Source: Candidatus Izemoplasma sp. (GTDB lineage: Bacteria > Bacillota_I > Bacilli_A > Izemoplasmatales > Izemoplasmataceae). From it: a stretch of DNA of 64,000 bases. Of the stretch, positions 1 to 7,586 are shown in pieces; position 1 is the stretch's first letter, and the number at the start of each line of letters is the position of its first letter. The notes below the pieces were generated by a model. The model was not told the origin of the DNA. It saw only the letters and a program-made list of their open reading frames with translations, and did not search any database. A program made the translations under genes and the position numbers. The DNA lies in the NCBI GenBank assembly GCA_036172455.1, contig JAXKVY010000004.1, positions 1-64,000 of the forward strand, given 5' to 3'.

Positions 1-113
1 TGAAGGGTTCTATAATCGAAAAAGGATCCACGGATCCATCGATTATTTAACTCCTCATGAAGTTCATTATTCAAAGAGAGAAATTCTTACTTAAGGTGTC
101 CACTTTCTTGACA
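1..113 (+). mobile_element. 3' end of an IS3-family insertion sequence (transposase C-terminus and right end)
   Basis: Frame 2 from the left edge to the TAA at 92-94 encodes a peptide containing EGFYNRKRIHGSIDYLTP, the typical C-terminal signature of the IS3-family OrfB integrase-core transposase (FYNxxRxHxxLxYxTP). The stop is followed at once by GGTGTCCACTTTCTTGACA (95-113), which looks like the terminal inverted repeat of IS3/IS150-type elements. The rest of the element lies left of the window, so intactness cannot be judged. It abuts an open frame that has no start codon, suggesting that the element interrupted that gene. Confidence 0.8.
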
Positions 114-949
114 TAGATACAAATAGCAATATAACTGTAGTTGAGAAATCCAAAGATATTAGAGATACAGTTTTTAAGCAAGATAACATTTTAGTTGGAT
201 TTTCCAACGATGTGGACAAATACATTGAGGATGCTGTAAGATTTACTTCTGAGACCAATAAATCTACATTTGAAATTGTTATGAATCCTAATACAAACAA
301 GCACGGAGCTAATGCTCTTGATTTTGAAAAAATTCTTTCTGGTATAAGATCTTTGTTCTCAGGAATAGGAAATTCTGCTAATCTCTTTATGGTGCCATCA
401 TTGGGTTCTTTAGTATTGAGATTTTATACTGATGAAGAAACAACGTTATTTAATCAATATCAAACTGATACTAATATAAAGAAAATAGTTACAATGGTCT
501 CAAGTGATAAAGATGAAGTTATACGAGAAATCATTAAAGCAAATCCTAAAATTATTCCGGGGTTACGAAAGTTTACTGAAAGTATCAGTAGGTTAGAAAG
601 TCCTATCAGGGTAATAGCATCATCTCCAGATAATTCATATTTTGTAAACAAAGTTGTTACAAGAAATCAAGTGCAAAGAATTGATCAAGTTATGGAAAAT
701 CTTGATATTGAAGTACAAGAACCTTTTGCTTATATTGGAGAAACACATGCAATTGATATCGATAATAAAACAATTAAATTTATTAATGAAGACGATAAAC
801 TAATTAAAGGAAAGTACGAAATACTTGAGGAAAGAAATTATAAAGTTATCTCAAAGTATAAATTTTCAGGTTTTAAAACATATAAGTTAGACAAAACCGG
901 AAAGGAAATCAGCCCTAAATTTGTGATTACATCAATAGTAGATTTGTAA
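113..949 (+). pseudogene. Unknown protein gene, 5' end cut off by the IS3-family element
   Basis: The reading frame is open from position 95, just behind the IS3 stop codon, through to the TAA at 949. No good start with a ribosome binding site is present; the first possible start is GTG at 212. Codons from about 116 to 211 already look like genuine protein (an acidic, helix-prone stretch ending DNILVGFSND), so translation of the original gene began upstream of the insertion. The remaining 245 or more residues are soluble, rich in Lys, Asp and Ile, without signal peptide or membrane segment. I do not recognise the family. No terminator is evident behind it. Confidence 0.5.
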
Positions 950-1251
950 AATTAATCATGGTTATAGTGAAAAAAGCTCTTGTGATAAAACAAAAAGAAG
1001 ATAATTTATATATCAGTTTAAAGCCGATTTGCATCTTGAAAGCATTTTAATTAATGGTTTTTCAAAATTAGCAAAGAACAATGCTCCATTTTATTTTTTA
1101 CATTGTATTTACCTTTAATTTTTATTAGTACCAGTATGCAGTAGTAGATTTACTGCTGCCTTTTCATTACTTCTGGTGTGAGTTCTTTTACTACTTAGTA
1201 AATCTTAATTAATTTCTTGTCTAAGCAGTTATGGAGATTATTACATTTCAC
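950..1251. other. Gene-poor stretch with a decayed recombinase tail
   Basis: No intact gene is visible. The only recognisable content is the minus-strand recombinase remnant at 1115-1198. The remainder is AT-rich spacer leading up to the antitoxin promoter at 1252. Confidence 0.5.
1115..1198 (-). pseudogene. Decayed 3' tail of a large serine recombinase gene
   Basis: Read on the minus strand, the frame ending at the stop complementary to 1115-1117 encodes SNEKAAVNLLLHTGTNKN. The tail of the recombinase at 2441-4081 reads KNTEAKPLLHTGAYKTK, and the 15 bases ACCAGTATGCAGTAG are identical between the two sites (1130-1144 and 2502-2516). Upstream of this fragment the frame is full of stops, so only the tail survives. 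It lies in the same orientation as the intact recombinases and on the far side of the toxin-antitoxin cargo. Confidence 0.6.
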
Positions 1252-1280
1252 TTGCAATTGGTCCATATATGACCTATAAT
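1252..1280 (+). promoter_or_regulatory. Promoter of the type III toxin-antitoxin locus
   Basis: TTGCAA (1252-1257), a 17-base spacer and a perfect TATAAT (1275-1280) form a strong sigma-A-type promoter. The predicted transcript starts near 1287 and runs into the antitoxin repeats from 1333. The layout matches known ToxIN/AbiQ loci. Confidence 0.75.
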
Positions 1281-1332
1281 ATATACGTAATCAATTTTTT
1301 ACTATCTTTAGTTTAATATTTTGATTACAAAA

Positions 1333-1440
1333 AGTCGGTATTTCTCTACCGTAAGTGAGAATTTAATTAGTTGGTGATACTCTACCATTAAGTGAGTAAT
1401 AAAAAAGTCGGTGACCCTCAGCCGTAAATGGGGAATAAAA
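1333..1440 (+). ncRNA. Antitoxin RNA: three tandem repeats of 35-37 nt (ToxI/antiQ type)
   Basis: Three direct, imperfect repeats follow one another without spacers: 1333-1368 (36 nt), 1369-1405 (37 nt) and 1406-1440 (35 nt). Each begins AGTYGGTG/A, has a central CTACC or CAGCC block, then a GTAAGTGAG-like block and an A-rich end. GGT near the start and ACC/GCC in the middle could pair, as in the pseudoknotted repeats of type III antitoxins. The array lies between a strong promoter and a hairpin, directly upstream of the toxin gene. In this family the toxin cuts the repeat precursor in the A-rich junction and each unit binds one toxin. The middle repeat is the most diverged copy. No promoter other than 1252-1280 is evident. 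Confidence 0.85.
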
Positions 1441-1447
1441 AATAATA

Positions 1448-1474
1448 AATAAGGTGGCTAAGCGCCGCCTTATT
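1448..1474 (+). terminator. Attenuating hairpin between antitoxin repeats and toxin gene
   Basis: AATAAGGTGGC and GCCGCCTTATT form an 11-bp stem with one G-U pair and a 5-nt loop, followed by ATTATA. In type III toxin-antitoxin loci a leaky terminator at this position lets antitoxin RNA exceed toxin mRNA. The weak T-run fits a partial terminator. Confidence 0.75.
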
Positions 1475-1501
1475 ATTATATTAAGGGAAGGTTAGGAAAT
1501 T

Positions 1502-1972
1502 ATGTCATTTAGGGTGGTACGCGTAAAAGATAAATATATCAAACATCTAAGGAAAATTGATAATAAAGTTCCTAAAAACTATAATCAAAAAAGGCCATAT
1601 GTAGGTGTATTGATTACAATTAATGGTTATAATTATTTTGCTCCTTTATCATCACCAAAAAATAAACATAAAAAGATGTCAAATTCAATGTTAGATGTAT
1701 TTAAAATTAAACAAGGTGAATATGGTATCGTTAATCTAAATAACATGATACCTGTCCATGAATCACAAATAATAGAGTTTGATTTCAACAATGAAGATTA
1801 TCAATACAGATTAATTTTAATTAATCAATATATCCATCTGAAAAAAGGAAAAAACCAATTAGAAAGAAAAGCTAGAGTATTATATGAAAAAGTTAAGAAC
1901 GGTCATCAGATCAGTGAGAGATGTTGTGATTTTGAAATTTTAGAAGACGCTTGTTCAAATTTCAAAAAGTAA
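1502..1972 (+). CDS. toxN: Type III toxin, ToxN/AbiQ-family endoribonuclease
   Basis: This 156-residue protein matches the ToxN/AbiQ family in length and in conserved blocks: an N-terminal YIKHLRKIDNKVP segment, the core GVLITINGYNYFAPLSSPK (about residues 35-53), KHKKM, a YGIVNLNNMIPV block (about 76-88) and a C-terminal helix. In characterised members the Ser/Lys region of the APLSSPK block forms the RNase site, and the enzyme cuts both cellular mRNA and its own antitoxin RNA. Free toxin stops growth, for example after phage infection. The start at ATG 1502 is preceded by GGGAAGGTTAGGAAA. The upstream repeat array and hairpin complete a canonical type III locus. No truncation is seen, and all key blocks are present. 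The tandem-repeat RNA makes the assignment firm. Confidence 0.92.
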   Translation: MSFRVVRVKDKYIKHLRKIDNKVPKNYNQKRPYVGVLITINGYNYFAPLSSPKNKHKKMSNSMLDVFKIKQGEYGIVNLNNMIPVHESQIIEFDFNNEDYQYRLILINQYIHLKKGKNQLERKARVLYEKVKNGHQISERCCDFEILEDACSNFKK

Positions 1973-2073
1973 TTTCCCACATAACTCAACTATAATATTT
2001 TCTATGATAAAACTTGAACTATTACAATAATTATGCCATATATGTAGTAACCCAAAAGAAGAGGAGACTACAT

Positions 2074-2466
2074 ATGTTTAAAGAATTTAATGCCCATCCA
2101 AAGGGAATCAAAACAAACGATTGTGTTGTTAGAGCTATTGCTACTGCAACGAATTCAGATTATTTTGAAACAAGAAGACGTTTGAATAATAAGAAAAGAG
2201 AACTTGGATTCGCTAGTTATAGGGAATCCAAGTTTTTATATGCTTATTTGAAAGACTACCCTCGATTAATATTTAAACCTATAAAAGGGGAACCTAGAAT
2301 AAAGGGGAAAGATTTCGTTTTACTTTATCCCAAAGGCAATTATATTTTAAAAATGGCGGGACATGTTGTTGCTTGTGTAGATGGAACATTAATAGATACA
2401 TGGGATTGTAGTGATCAATCTGTTTATACTGCCTGGGAAATTAACAAAGACGAATACTCCATTTGA
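2074..2466 (+). CDS. Phage-type papain-like (cysteine hydrolase fold) protein
   Basis: The ATG at 2074 is chosen because AGAAGAGGAG (2057-2066) lies at the right distance; the in-frame TTG at 2014 has no binding site. The 130-residue product begins FKEFNAHPKGIKTNDCVVRA and has Cys in NDCVVRAIA, His in KMAGHVVACVDG and Asp/Trp in LIDTWDCSD, in the order Cys-His-Asp expected of papain-like hydrolases. I recall similar small proteins from Firmicutes phages and prophages, without a known role. It follows the toxin by about 100 bases on the same strand and its last 26 bases overlap the 3' end of the convergent recombinase gene. Function is not established. Confidence 0.55.
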   Translation: MFKEFNAHPKGIKTNDCVVRAIATATNSDYFETRRRLNNKKRELGFASYRESKFLYAYLKDYPRLIFKPIKGEPRIKGKDFVLLYPKGNYILKMAGHVVACVDGTLIDTWDCSDQSVYTAWEINKDEYSI

Positions 2467-4081
2467 TTGTTGTATCAATTCTACCTTTTGTTTTGTAGGC
2501 ACCAGTATGCAGTAGCGGTTTCGCTTCTGTATTTTTCATTGTATGATGGTTTAGTTTTTTTCCTGTTACATTGATAAATAAAATGATCGTATCATAATCA
2601 GCTATTAGTAAACCATCAAAAATAGAATTTATGATATCAGGGTTTAAGCTTTGTGTTGGATACGTTAATGCTTTGATACGTTTTTTAATGTCGAGTACAT
2701 GTTGCTGGTGTTCTTCTAGATTGTTGTATTCATCTTCTAATGCAGTATAATTGATACTTTCTTGAATGATGAGTGTTTCTAGTTCGTAGAGTAACATCCG
2801 GTCTTTTTTACTTTTTGGTGTTTTGCGTCCAAGTGCATAATATTGTCTCATATAATCTTCAACAATATGTTCCTGGTCTGTTAACTCTGTTAATATATCA
2901 TCCTTGGATAACAAGTTATTCGTATGGTGATCAAATATGAGTTCCATACGGCCAAATTTTCGCGATAAGGCGTTTAATGATCGGTAGAGTACTTTGGATA
3001 GGTGCTTGTGGTAAAAACGCGGGAGTTGGGAACTAATGAGATAATCTTGCTTATTGGTTTCTTCATCATTGACATCAAGATTGGTTTGTAATCGGTATAT
3101 CTTTTTCTTATGCGGAATGGAATACCCAAATTGTTCGTAGTGTTCAAGGTCTAATCGTTTCCTTTTTTTCTGTTTTCTTTTCTGCTTGTCATAAATAGCT
3201 TGAACTGCATCAAACGTTTCGATATCAATAATCGGTTCATGATGATTATTGATAATGTATTTTGGTTGTTCACCGTTGTTAATACAGCTCTTTTTTTCTA
3301 AACCATCGACTTTAATATAGGTTTTACCATAAATTATCTTCCCGGCGTATTTTTCATTTTTTAGAATCGTTTGTATTTGACTAGGTTTAGTAAAGGGATA
3401 ACCACGAGTGGTTCGGTGGTTTTTACTTTGTACATAGCGGAGGATTGTACCTGGTTTTTCTCCTGCTAGTTTCATTTGAAAAATGGCTCTAACAGTCTCT
3501 GCCTCATCTTCATTGATGATATATTTTCGGTCTTTGGTGATGTCATAACCAAAACATGGATGTATATGTAACTTACCATTTTTTGCTCGACTGCGATGTC
3601 CCCATCGGATGTTTGATGATATTTGTTGAGATTCTGCTTCAGCGAGTCCTGCCATCATTGTAAGAATCATATCAATCGTATAATCAAGAGAAGAGAGATT
3701 TTCTTTTTCAAAGAAGAATTCTACACCTAATTTTCTTGTTTCTTGAATGACTTTTAACGCATCAATGGTATTTCTTGCAAAGCGAGATAGTGATTTCACT
3801 AAGACTAAATCAATATGGCCAGCATAGACTTTTTTAAGTAATGCTTGTAAGCCATCACGTTTTTTCATAGATGTACCACTCTTGCCGTGATCATAATAAA
3901 TACCAGCAAAGATATAGTCGGGGTGAAAGATGATCTCTTTTGCGTAGTAACGGACCTGTATATCTAAAGAAGATTCTTGCATTTCTTGTTTAGTGGAAAC
4001 GCGGGCATATGCTGCGACCCGTTTGATTTGATGTTTATATGCTTTTGCTTGTTTTGATTGTATTATTTTAATATCCTTCAT
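2441..4081 (-). CDS. Large serine recombinase (second of a tandem pair), without zinc ribbon
   Basis: The 546-residue protein has an N-terminal resolvase domain with catalytic Ser29 in RVAAYARVST, the SRFARNTIDAL motif and a recombinase domain (about 190-290, including KNEKYAGKIIYGKTY), then a helical C-terminal region. It would catalyse site-specific DNA integration or excision. Unlike its neighbour it lacks the CxxC zinc ribbon usual in this class. Its start overlaps the end of the upstream recombinase gene by 14 bases, so the two are translationally coupled. The C-terminus after HTGAYKTKGR runs on through 12 codons into the end of the convergent papain-like gene; the related remnant at 1115 stops just after HTGTNKN, so the tail here may be extended by an insertion. 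Expression is probably from the promoter at 5795-5822. Confidence 0.85.
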   Translation of the reverse strand: MKDIKIIQSKQAKAYKHQIKRVAAYARVSTKQEMQESSLDIQVRYYAKEIIFHPDYIFAGIYYDHGKSGTSMKKRDGLQALLKKVYAGHIDLVLVKSLSRFARNTIDALKVIQETRKLGVEFFFEKENLSSLDYTIDMILTMMAGLAEAESQQISSNIRWGHRSRAKNGKLHIHPCFGYDITKDRKYIINEDEAETVRAIFQMKLAGEKPGTILRYVQSKNHRTTRGYPFTKPSQIQTILKNEKYAGKIIYGKTYIKVDGLEKKSCINNGEQPKYIINNHHEPIIDIETFDAVQAIYDKQKRKQKKRKRLDLEHYEQFGYSIPHKKKIYRLQTNLDVNDEETNKQDYLISSQLPRFYHKHLSKVLYRSLNALSRKFGRMELIFDHHTNNLLSKDDILTELTDQEHIVEDYMRQYYALGRKTPKSKKDRMLLYELETLIIQESINYTALEDEYNNLEEHQQHVLDIKKRIKALTYPTQSLNPDIINSIFDGLLIADYDTIILFINVTGKKLNHHTMKNTEAKPLLHTGAYKTKGRIDTTIKWSIRLC

Positions 4082-5765
4082 AGGTTATTACCTCGTATGT
4101 CAATTTTGTTTTTGTTGTGTCATCATAATACTGTCCTACTAAAAAGGGTTTCATTGTTATTAATACCTCAATATTGTCATGTAAATCATCAATGATTGAA
4201 AAGATATTATCAATAACATAGCGAAGATGATTCTTGCCCATGACAAGAATCATTCCAAAGAAGCTTTTGATGATTCGTTTGTCTTCGTAATTGGAATCAA
4301 TAAAGCTCTTTAAGGCGTATAGACGACGTCTTGTAAGAAGTTCTCGGTTGATTTCATTTCTTAGGTTGATGATGTCTATTTCGCATTGTTCTAGTTCCCC
4401 TTCAATTTTGGAGTAAATACTATCATATTCTTCATCGGACATGCCGGAACGTATTTTGTTTCGGACATGTTTTTTAAGTTCGTTCGCTAAATCAACACTT
4501 TTTTCTTTTAACTGTTTTAGGGGTTCATGGGAATTGATTTGTTCTAAGGATTTTTCCATAAAGGCTAAGAGAGCTTGTTGCATGTCTTCTGTCTTGGTGA
4601 GTTTTTTAATGAGATGGAGTGTTGCTTGTTCGACTAGTGGTTCATGAATCGATGGATTGTCACAATTGTGAGGATTGTTTCTGTCTGTATGGCACTTCAA
4701 CATGCGTTTTTTGAAGGTTGTGCCTGAGTTGTGCATTTTTGAATTGTACATGCGTTTGCATCTACTGCAGTATACCAATCCTTTAATTGGTTTATGAGCC
4801 AGATGTTTATAACGTTCTTTGTTATCGTTACTTAATATAATATCCCTTGCATGAATCATTGTTTGGACAATATCAAAGGTTTCTCGATCAATAATGGCTT
4901 CGTGATTATCTTTGATATAGTATTTTGTGGCGTGGCCATCATTGGATACTGTTTTATGGGAAAGATAATCAATCGTGACTGTTTTTTGTAGCATAAGGTC
5001 ACCTACGTATTTTTCATTCCGTAAGATTTCTTTTACGGTATCAGGGTACCAAGTGACAACACCTCGTTCATTTTTATAGCCTTGTGTTTTTAAATGTCTA
5101 GCAAGGCTTGTGATGCCCATACCGTTTAAATATTGATTGAAGATGTACTGTACGGTTTTAGCTTGCTTTTTGTTAATGATGAGTTCGCCTTCATCGTTTT
5201 TATCGTAGCCAAGGAAGTACGTTGTTGTCATCATTAATTGTCCATCAGCAAAGCGTTTGCGAAATCCCCATTTGGTATTTTCACTAATGTTTCTTGATTC
5301 TTCTTGGGCGATCGATGACATAATTGTTAAGATGAAATCAATCTTTGGGTCAGCACTACTAATGTTTTCTTTTTCAAAATAAATTTCGACATTGATTTCC
5401 CGCATTTCTTTGATTACGGTAAGCATGTCAACTGTGTTTCTCGCAAAGCGGGAAATTGATTTGGTGATGATCATATCAATTTTCCCGTTTCTAGCAGCCT
5501 CTAACATGTTCTGCATCCCAATCCGTTTTTTCATACTGGTTCCAGTGATGCCTTCATCACTATACATACCAGCAAATTCCCATTCCGGATTATCTTTAAT
5601 TCGTTTTGTAAATTCTTTGATTTGCACTTGATAAGAATTTAATTGATCAGTCTCGTCGGTTGATACACGGGCATAGGCTGCGACCTTTTTTTGAATTGTG
5701 ATTTCATTGGTTTTTTCATCTTTAAACCGTATTGTTGGTTCAATGATTTCTACATATGTGTTCAT
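4068..5765 (-). CDS. Large serine recombinase (first of a tandem pair), with zinc ribbon
   Basis: The start at 5765 is preceded by AAGGAGG at good spacing; a longer frame to 5822 has no binding site. The 565-residue protein has a resolvase domain with catalytic Ser35 in VAAYARVST, SRFARNTVDML, a recombinase domain with LRNEKYVGDLMLQKT, a zinc ribbon (VYCSRCKRMYNSK ... LKCH ... NC) and a coiled-coil C-terminal part. Enzymes of this class integrate and excise phages or conjugative elements, often in cooperating sets. It overlaps the next recombinase by 14 bases. A decayed tail of a third recombinase lies at 1115-1198. Confidence 0.88.
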   Translation of the reverse strand: MNTYVEIIEPTIRFKDEKTNEITIQKKVAAYARVSTDETDQLNSYQVQIKEFTKRIKDNPEWEFAGMYSDEGITGTSMKKRIGMQNMLEAARNGKIDMIITKSISRFARNTVDMLTVIKEMREINVEIYFEKENISSADPKIDFILTIMSSIAQEESRNISENTKWGFRKRFADGQLMMTTTYFLGYDKNDEGELIINKKQAKTVQYIFNQYLNGMGITSLARHLKTQGYKNERGVVTWYPDTVKEILRNEKYVGDLMLQKTVTIDYLSHKTVSNDGHATKYYIKDNHEAIIDRETFDIVQTMIHARDIILSNDNKERYKHLAHKPIKGLVYCSRCKRMYNSKMHNSGTTFKKRMLKCHTDRNNPHNCDNPSIHEPLVEQATLHLIKKLTKTEDMQQALLAFMEKSLEQINSHEPLKQLKEKSVDLANELKKHVRNKIRSGMSDEEYDSIYSKIEGELEQCEIDIINLRNEINRELLTRRRLYALKSFIDSNYEDKRIIKSFFGMILVMGKNHLRYVIDNIFSIIDDLHDNIEVLITMKPFLVGQYYDDTTKTKLTYEVITYEGY

Positions 5766-5794
5766 GGGTGAAAACCTCCTTTTTGTTAGTATGT

Positions 5795-5822
5795 ATATTA
5801 CCTCTAAAAAGTTTATTATCAA
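5795..5822 (-). promoter_or_regulatory. Promoter of the serine recombinase operon
   Basis: On the minus strand TTGATA (5822-5817) and TAATAT (5800-5795) are separated by 16 bases and lie 30 bases upstream of the recombinase start at 5765. An inverted repeat GTCTTAATATAAGAC (5845-5859) lies just upstream and could be an operator. Confidence 0.5.
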
Positions 5823-5865
5823 GGTTTATGGTCTTATTGGTAGGGTCTTAATATAAGACATAAAA

Positions 5866-5912
5866 AAACGAGATATGTTTCCCCTATAAGGGGAGAACAT
5901 GTCCCGTTTTCG
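5866..5912 (-). terminator. Intrinsic terminator of the XRE repressor gene
   Basis: Read on the minus strand, GGGACATGTTCTCCCC pairs with GGGGAAACATATCTC around a short loop, then TTTTTTTATG follows. The hairpin sits directly downstream of the repressor stop at 5941 and separates it from the recombinase promoter. Confidence 0.7.
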
Positions 5913-5940
5913 ATTTTCACCAAGTATAGTATATCAAAGG

Positions 5941-6687
5941 TTATGTCATTTGAACATCATCAACAGATGGTAAATCGTGAAAATCGTACATTATTTTTTC
6001 GACGATGCCATCAATTGTACTTAAAAATTCTCGGTAGCCCATGTGTTTGATCGTTCGATGATCATAATACATCACGTAGGTTCCTTGTTTAATATCAGTA
6101 ATGAGCTTCGCCCTTGTAATGAATTGTTTAGATCCTCGGCGTGCGTTCATAACAGCGGGGTCTAATCTTTTTTTGCTTGAGTTATCATTTCCATATTCTG
6201 GATGCGTTGCTTTTGGTACGGTAATTAAATACATTCGTTCTGTAGATGTGACATCGATTTTATCTGTTGTTTTTAAACGGAGTAACAATCTTGTATCAGT
6301 TGGTAACTCTAGGGTCTGGTCATGTGCGGTAAGTTGATAGTATTGATACCGGTTAGTTGCAATATCAATTGATTGATTAAAATCATAACTAATTAATGGC
6401 TCTGGTTTGATTTTTTTTACTTTGTGATTTTCATAAGCATAATACAAGGTATCAATTGTGTGATGAATCTGATGGGTAGGTTCACAATCAAATAAATCCT
6501 GGATGGTACATTGGTATAATTTTGATAACGCAACCAAATATGAAGCAGGGGCATTACGTTTTCCTTGTTCATAATTGCGAATGGAAGAAATACCATAGGT
6601 TCTATTTAATGCTTTATATAGGTCTGTTTGAGAATAGCCATGGCCATGTCTCATTGTTTTGCCTATTTTGGGATACGGTGAATGCAT
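5941..6687 (-). CDS. XRE-family DNA-binding repressor with C-terminal sensor-like domain
   Basis: The 248-residue protein has an N-terminal XRE helix-turn-helix (about 10-70: MRHGHGYSQTDLYKALN, SSIRNYEQGKRNAP) and an all-beta-looking C-terminal half. The arrangement resembles phage-type repressors with an S24-like domain, but I cannot identify the Ser/Lys dyad, so cleavage is not claimed. The start ATG is preceded by CAGGAGG. It is transcribed away from the integrase operon at 7320 across a 632-bp control region, as expected for a lysogeny-type or element-maintenance repressor. Confidence 0.7.
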   Translation of the reverse strand: MHSPYPKIGKTMRHGHGYSQTDLYKALNRTYGISSIRNYEQGKRNAPASYLVALSKLYQCTIQDLFDCEPTHQIHHTIDTLYYAYENHKVKKIKPEPLISYDFNQSIDIATNRYQYYQLTAHDQTLELPTDTRLLLRLKTTDKIDVTSTERMYLITVPKATHPEYGNDNSSKKRLDPAVMNARRGSKQFITRAKLITDIKQGTYVMYYDHRTIKHMGYREFLSTIDGIVEKIMYDFHDLPSVDDVQMT

Positions 6688-7319
6688 CGAAAGGGCCTCC
6701 TGTTGTTAGTAAATACTTAAATATTATACTTCAAATTAAACTTTTTTACAGAAATAATTGATTATTTTAATGATTTTGCATTCCGGATGTGTTGTTTTTT
6801 AAAAGCAGGTGCGTTCACAATTATTATGGTAACTCTTAATTATATCGTAATATATTTATCAATTTGATGTTGTTTATATGAAATGAGCATTATCGAAATA
6901 TACTTTTGCTAAGCGACTAGTGCTTTAAGCGCTACATCATATGTGTTGTGAAAATAGTTTCTTTCTTGGTTCATTTTATTTGTGGTTTTGTTTGATAAAA
7001 TATGGATAAGCAAGAAGTGTCTTGTTCTTGTAGATTGGAATCTTCCAATCGAACTAGACTTGAAACTATATCGATATTTCACCACCATGATTTTCACCAA
7101 AAAACATGTCCTGTGTGTGAAGTGTCTCATACCGTGTTCAACGTTGTGTTTGGTGATGTTTATATATCACCAACAATAAGTTTGATATGGCGTAAACAGA
7201 TCCCAATATATAAGAATGAGTTGATGAAAATCAACTTTTTGTGTTGGATAAACACGTTAAATTCGGCCGATTTCACGTTGTTTTTATGACAAAGTAAAGG
7301 AGCGTAAAGCAAAAGATAA
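6688..7319. promoter_or_regulatory. Divergent control region of the mobile element, with several hairpins
   Basis: No gene is supported in these 632 bases between the two divergent XRE genes. It contains the palindrome GATTGGAATCTTCCAATC (7033-7050), TTGGTGAT/ATCACCAA arms around 7150-7173, and AGTTGAT-GAAA-ATCAACT followed by TTTTG (about 7219-7241), which resembles an intrinsic terminator on the plus strand. Open frames here are short, AT-biased and lack ribosome binding sites. The hairpins may be operators, a leader RNA or part of an attachment site. Confidence 0.5.
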
Positions 7320-7586
7320 ATGGATAAATTAAAGATAAAAGGGCAAAGCCCTATTTCTTTCATACGATATTACTTATATGATTATCGAAAAACAAATGAT
7401 TATACGATGGAAGACATGGCAGAGATGATGGGAATTAGTCTTAATTATTATGGTGATTTAGAAAAAGGGAATAAGGGTGAAAAGATGTCAATCCATACAG
7501 CATATAAGATTGCTCAAGCATTACAAGTATCATTAGATAACTTATACCTATTAGAAGAAGAGTATCAAGAGAGGATTTTATTATGA
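7320..7586 (+). CDS. Small XRE-family regulator
   Basis: This 88-residue protein is essentially one XRE helix-turn-helix: MEDMAEMMGISLNYYGDLEK and TAYKIAQALQVSLDNLYLLE match the five-helix fold with its recognition helix. The ATG at 7320 has a poor binding site, since GGAG lies 18 bases upstream; no better in-frame start exists because a TAA precedes it. Its TGA overlaps the integrase ATG (ATGA), so it is the first gene of a four-gene coupled operon and probably controls excision or integrase expression. Confidence 0.75.
   Translation: MDKLKIKGQSPISFIRYYLYDYRKTNDYTMEDMAEMMGISLNYYGDLEKGNKGEKMSIHTAYKIAQALQVSLDNLYLLEEEYQERILL

Noticed and set aside
1333-1440. Short repeats as a small CRISPR array or iterons
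   Set aside because: There are no spacers, and the promoter, hairpin and ToxN gene downstream explain them as antitoxin RNA.
7002-7289. 95-aa frame in the divergent control region
   Set aside because: It has no ribosome binding site, an atypical composition (many Cys/His by chance) and overlaps palindromes. It does not look like a protein.
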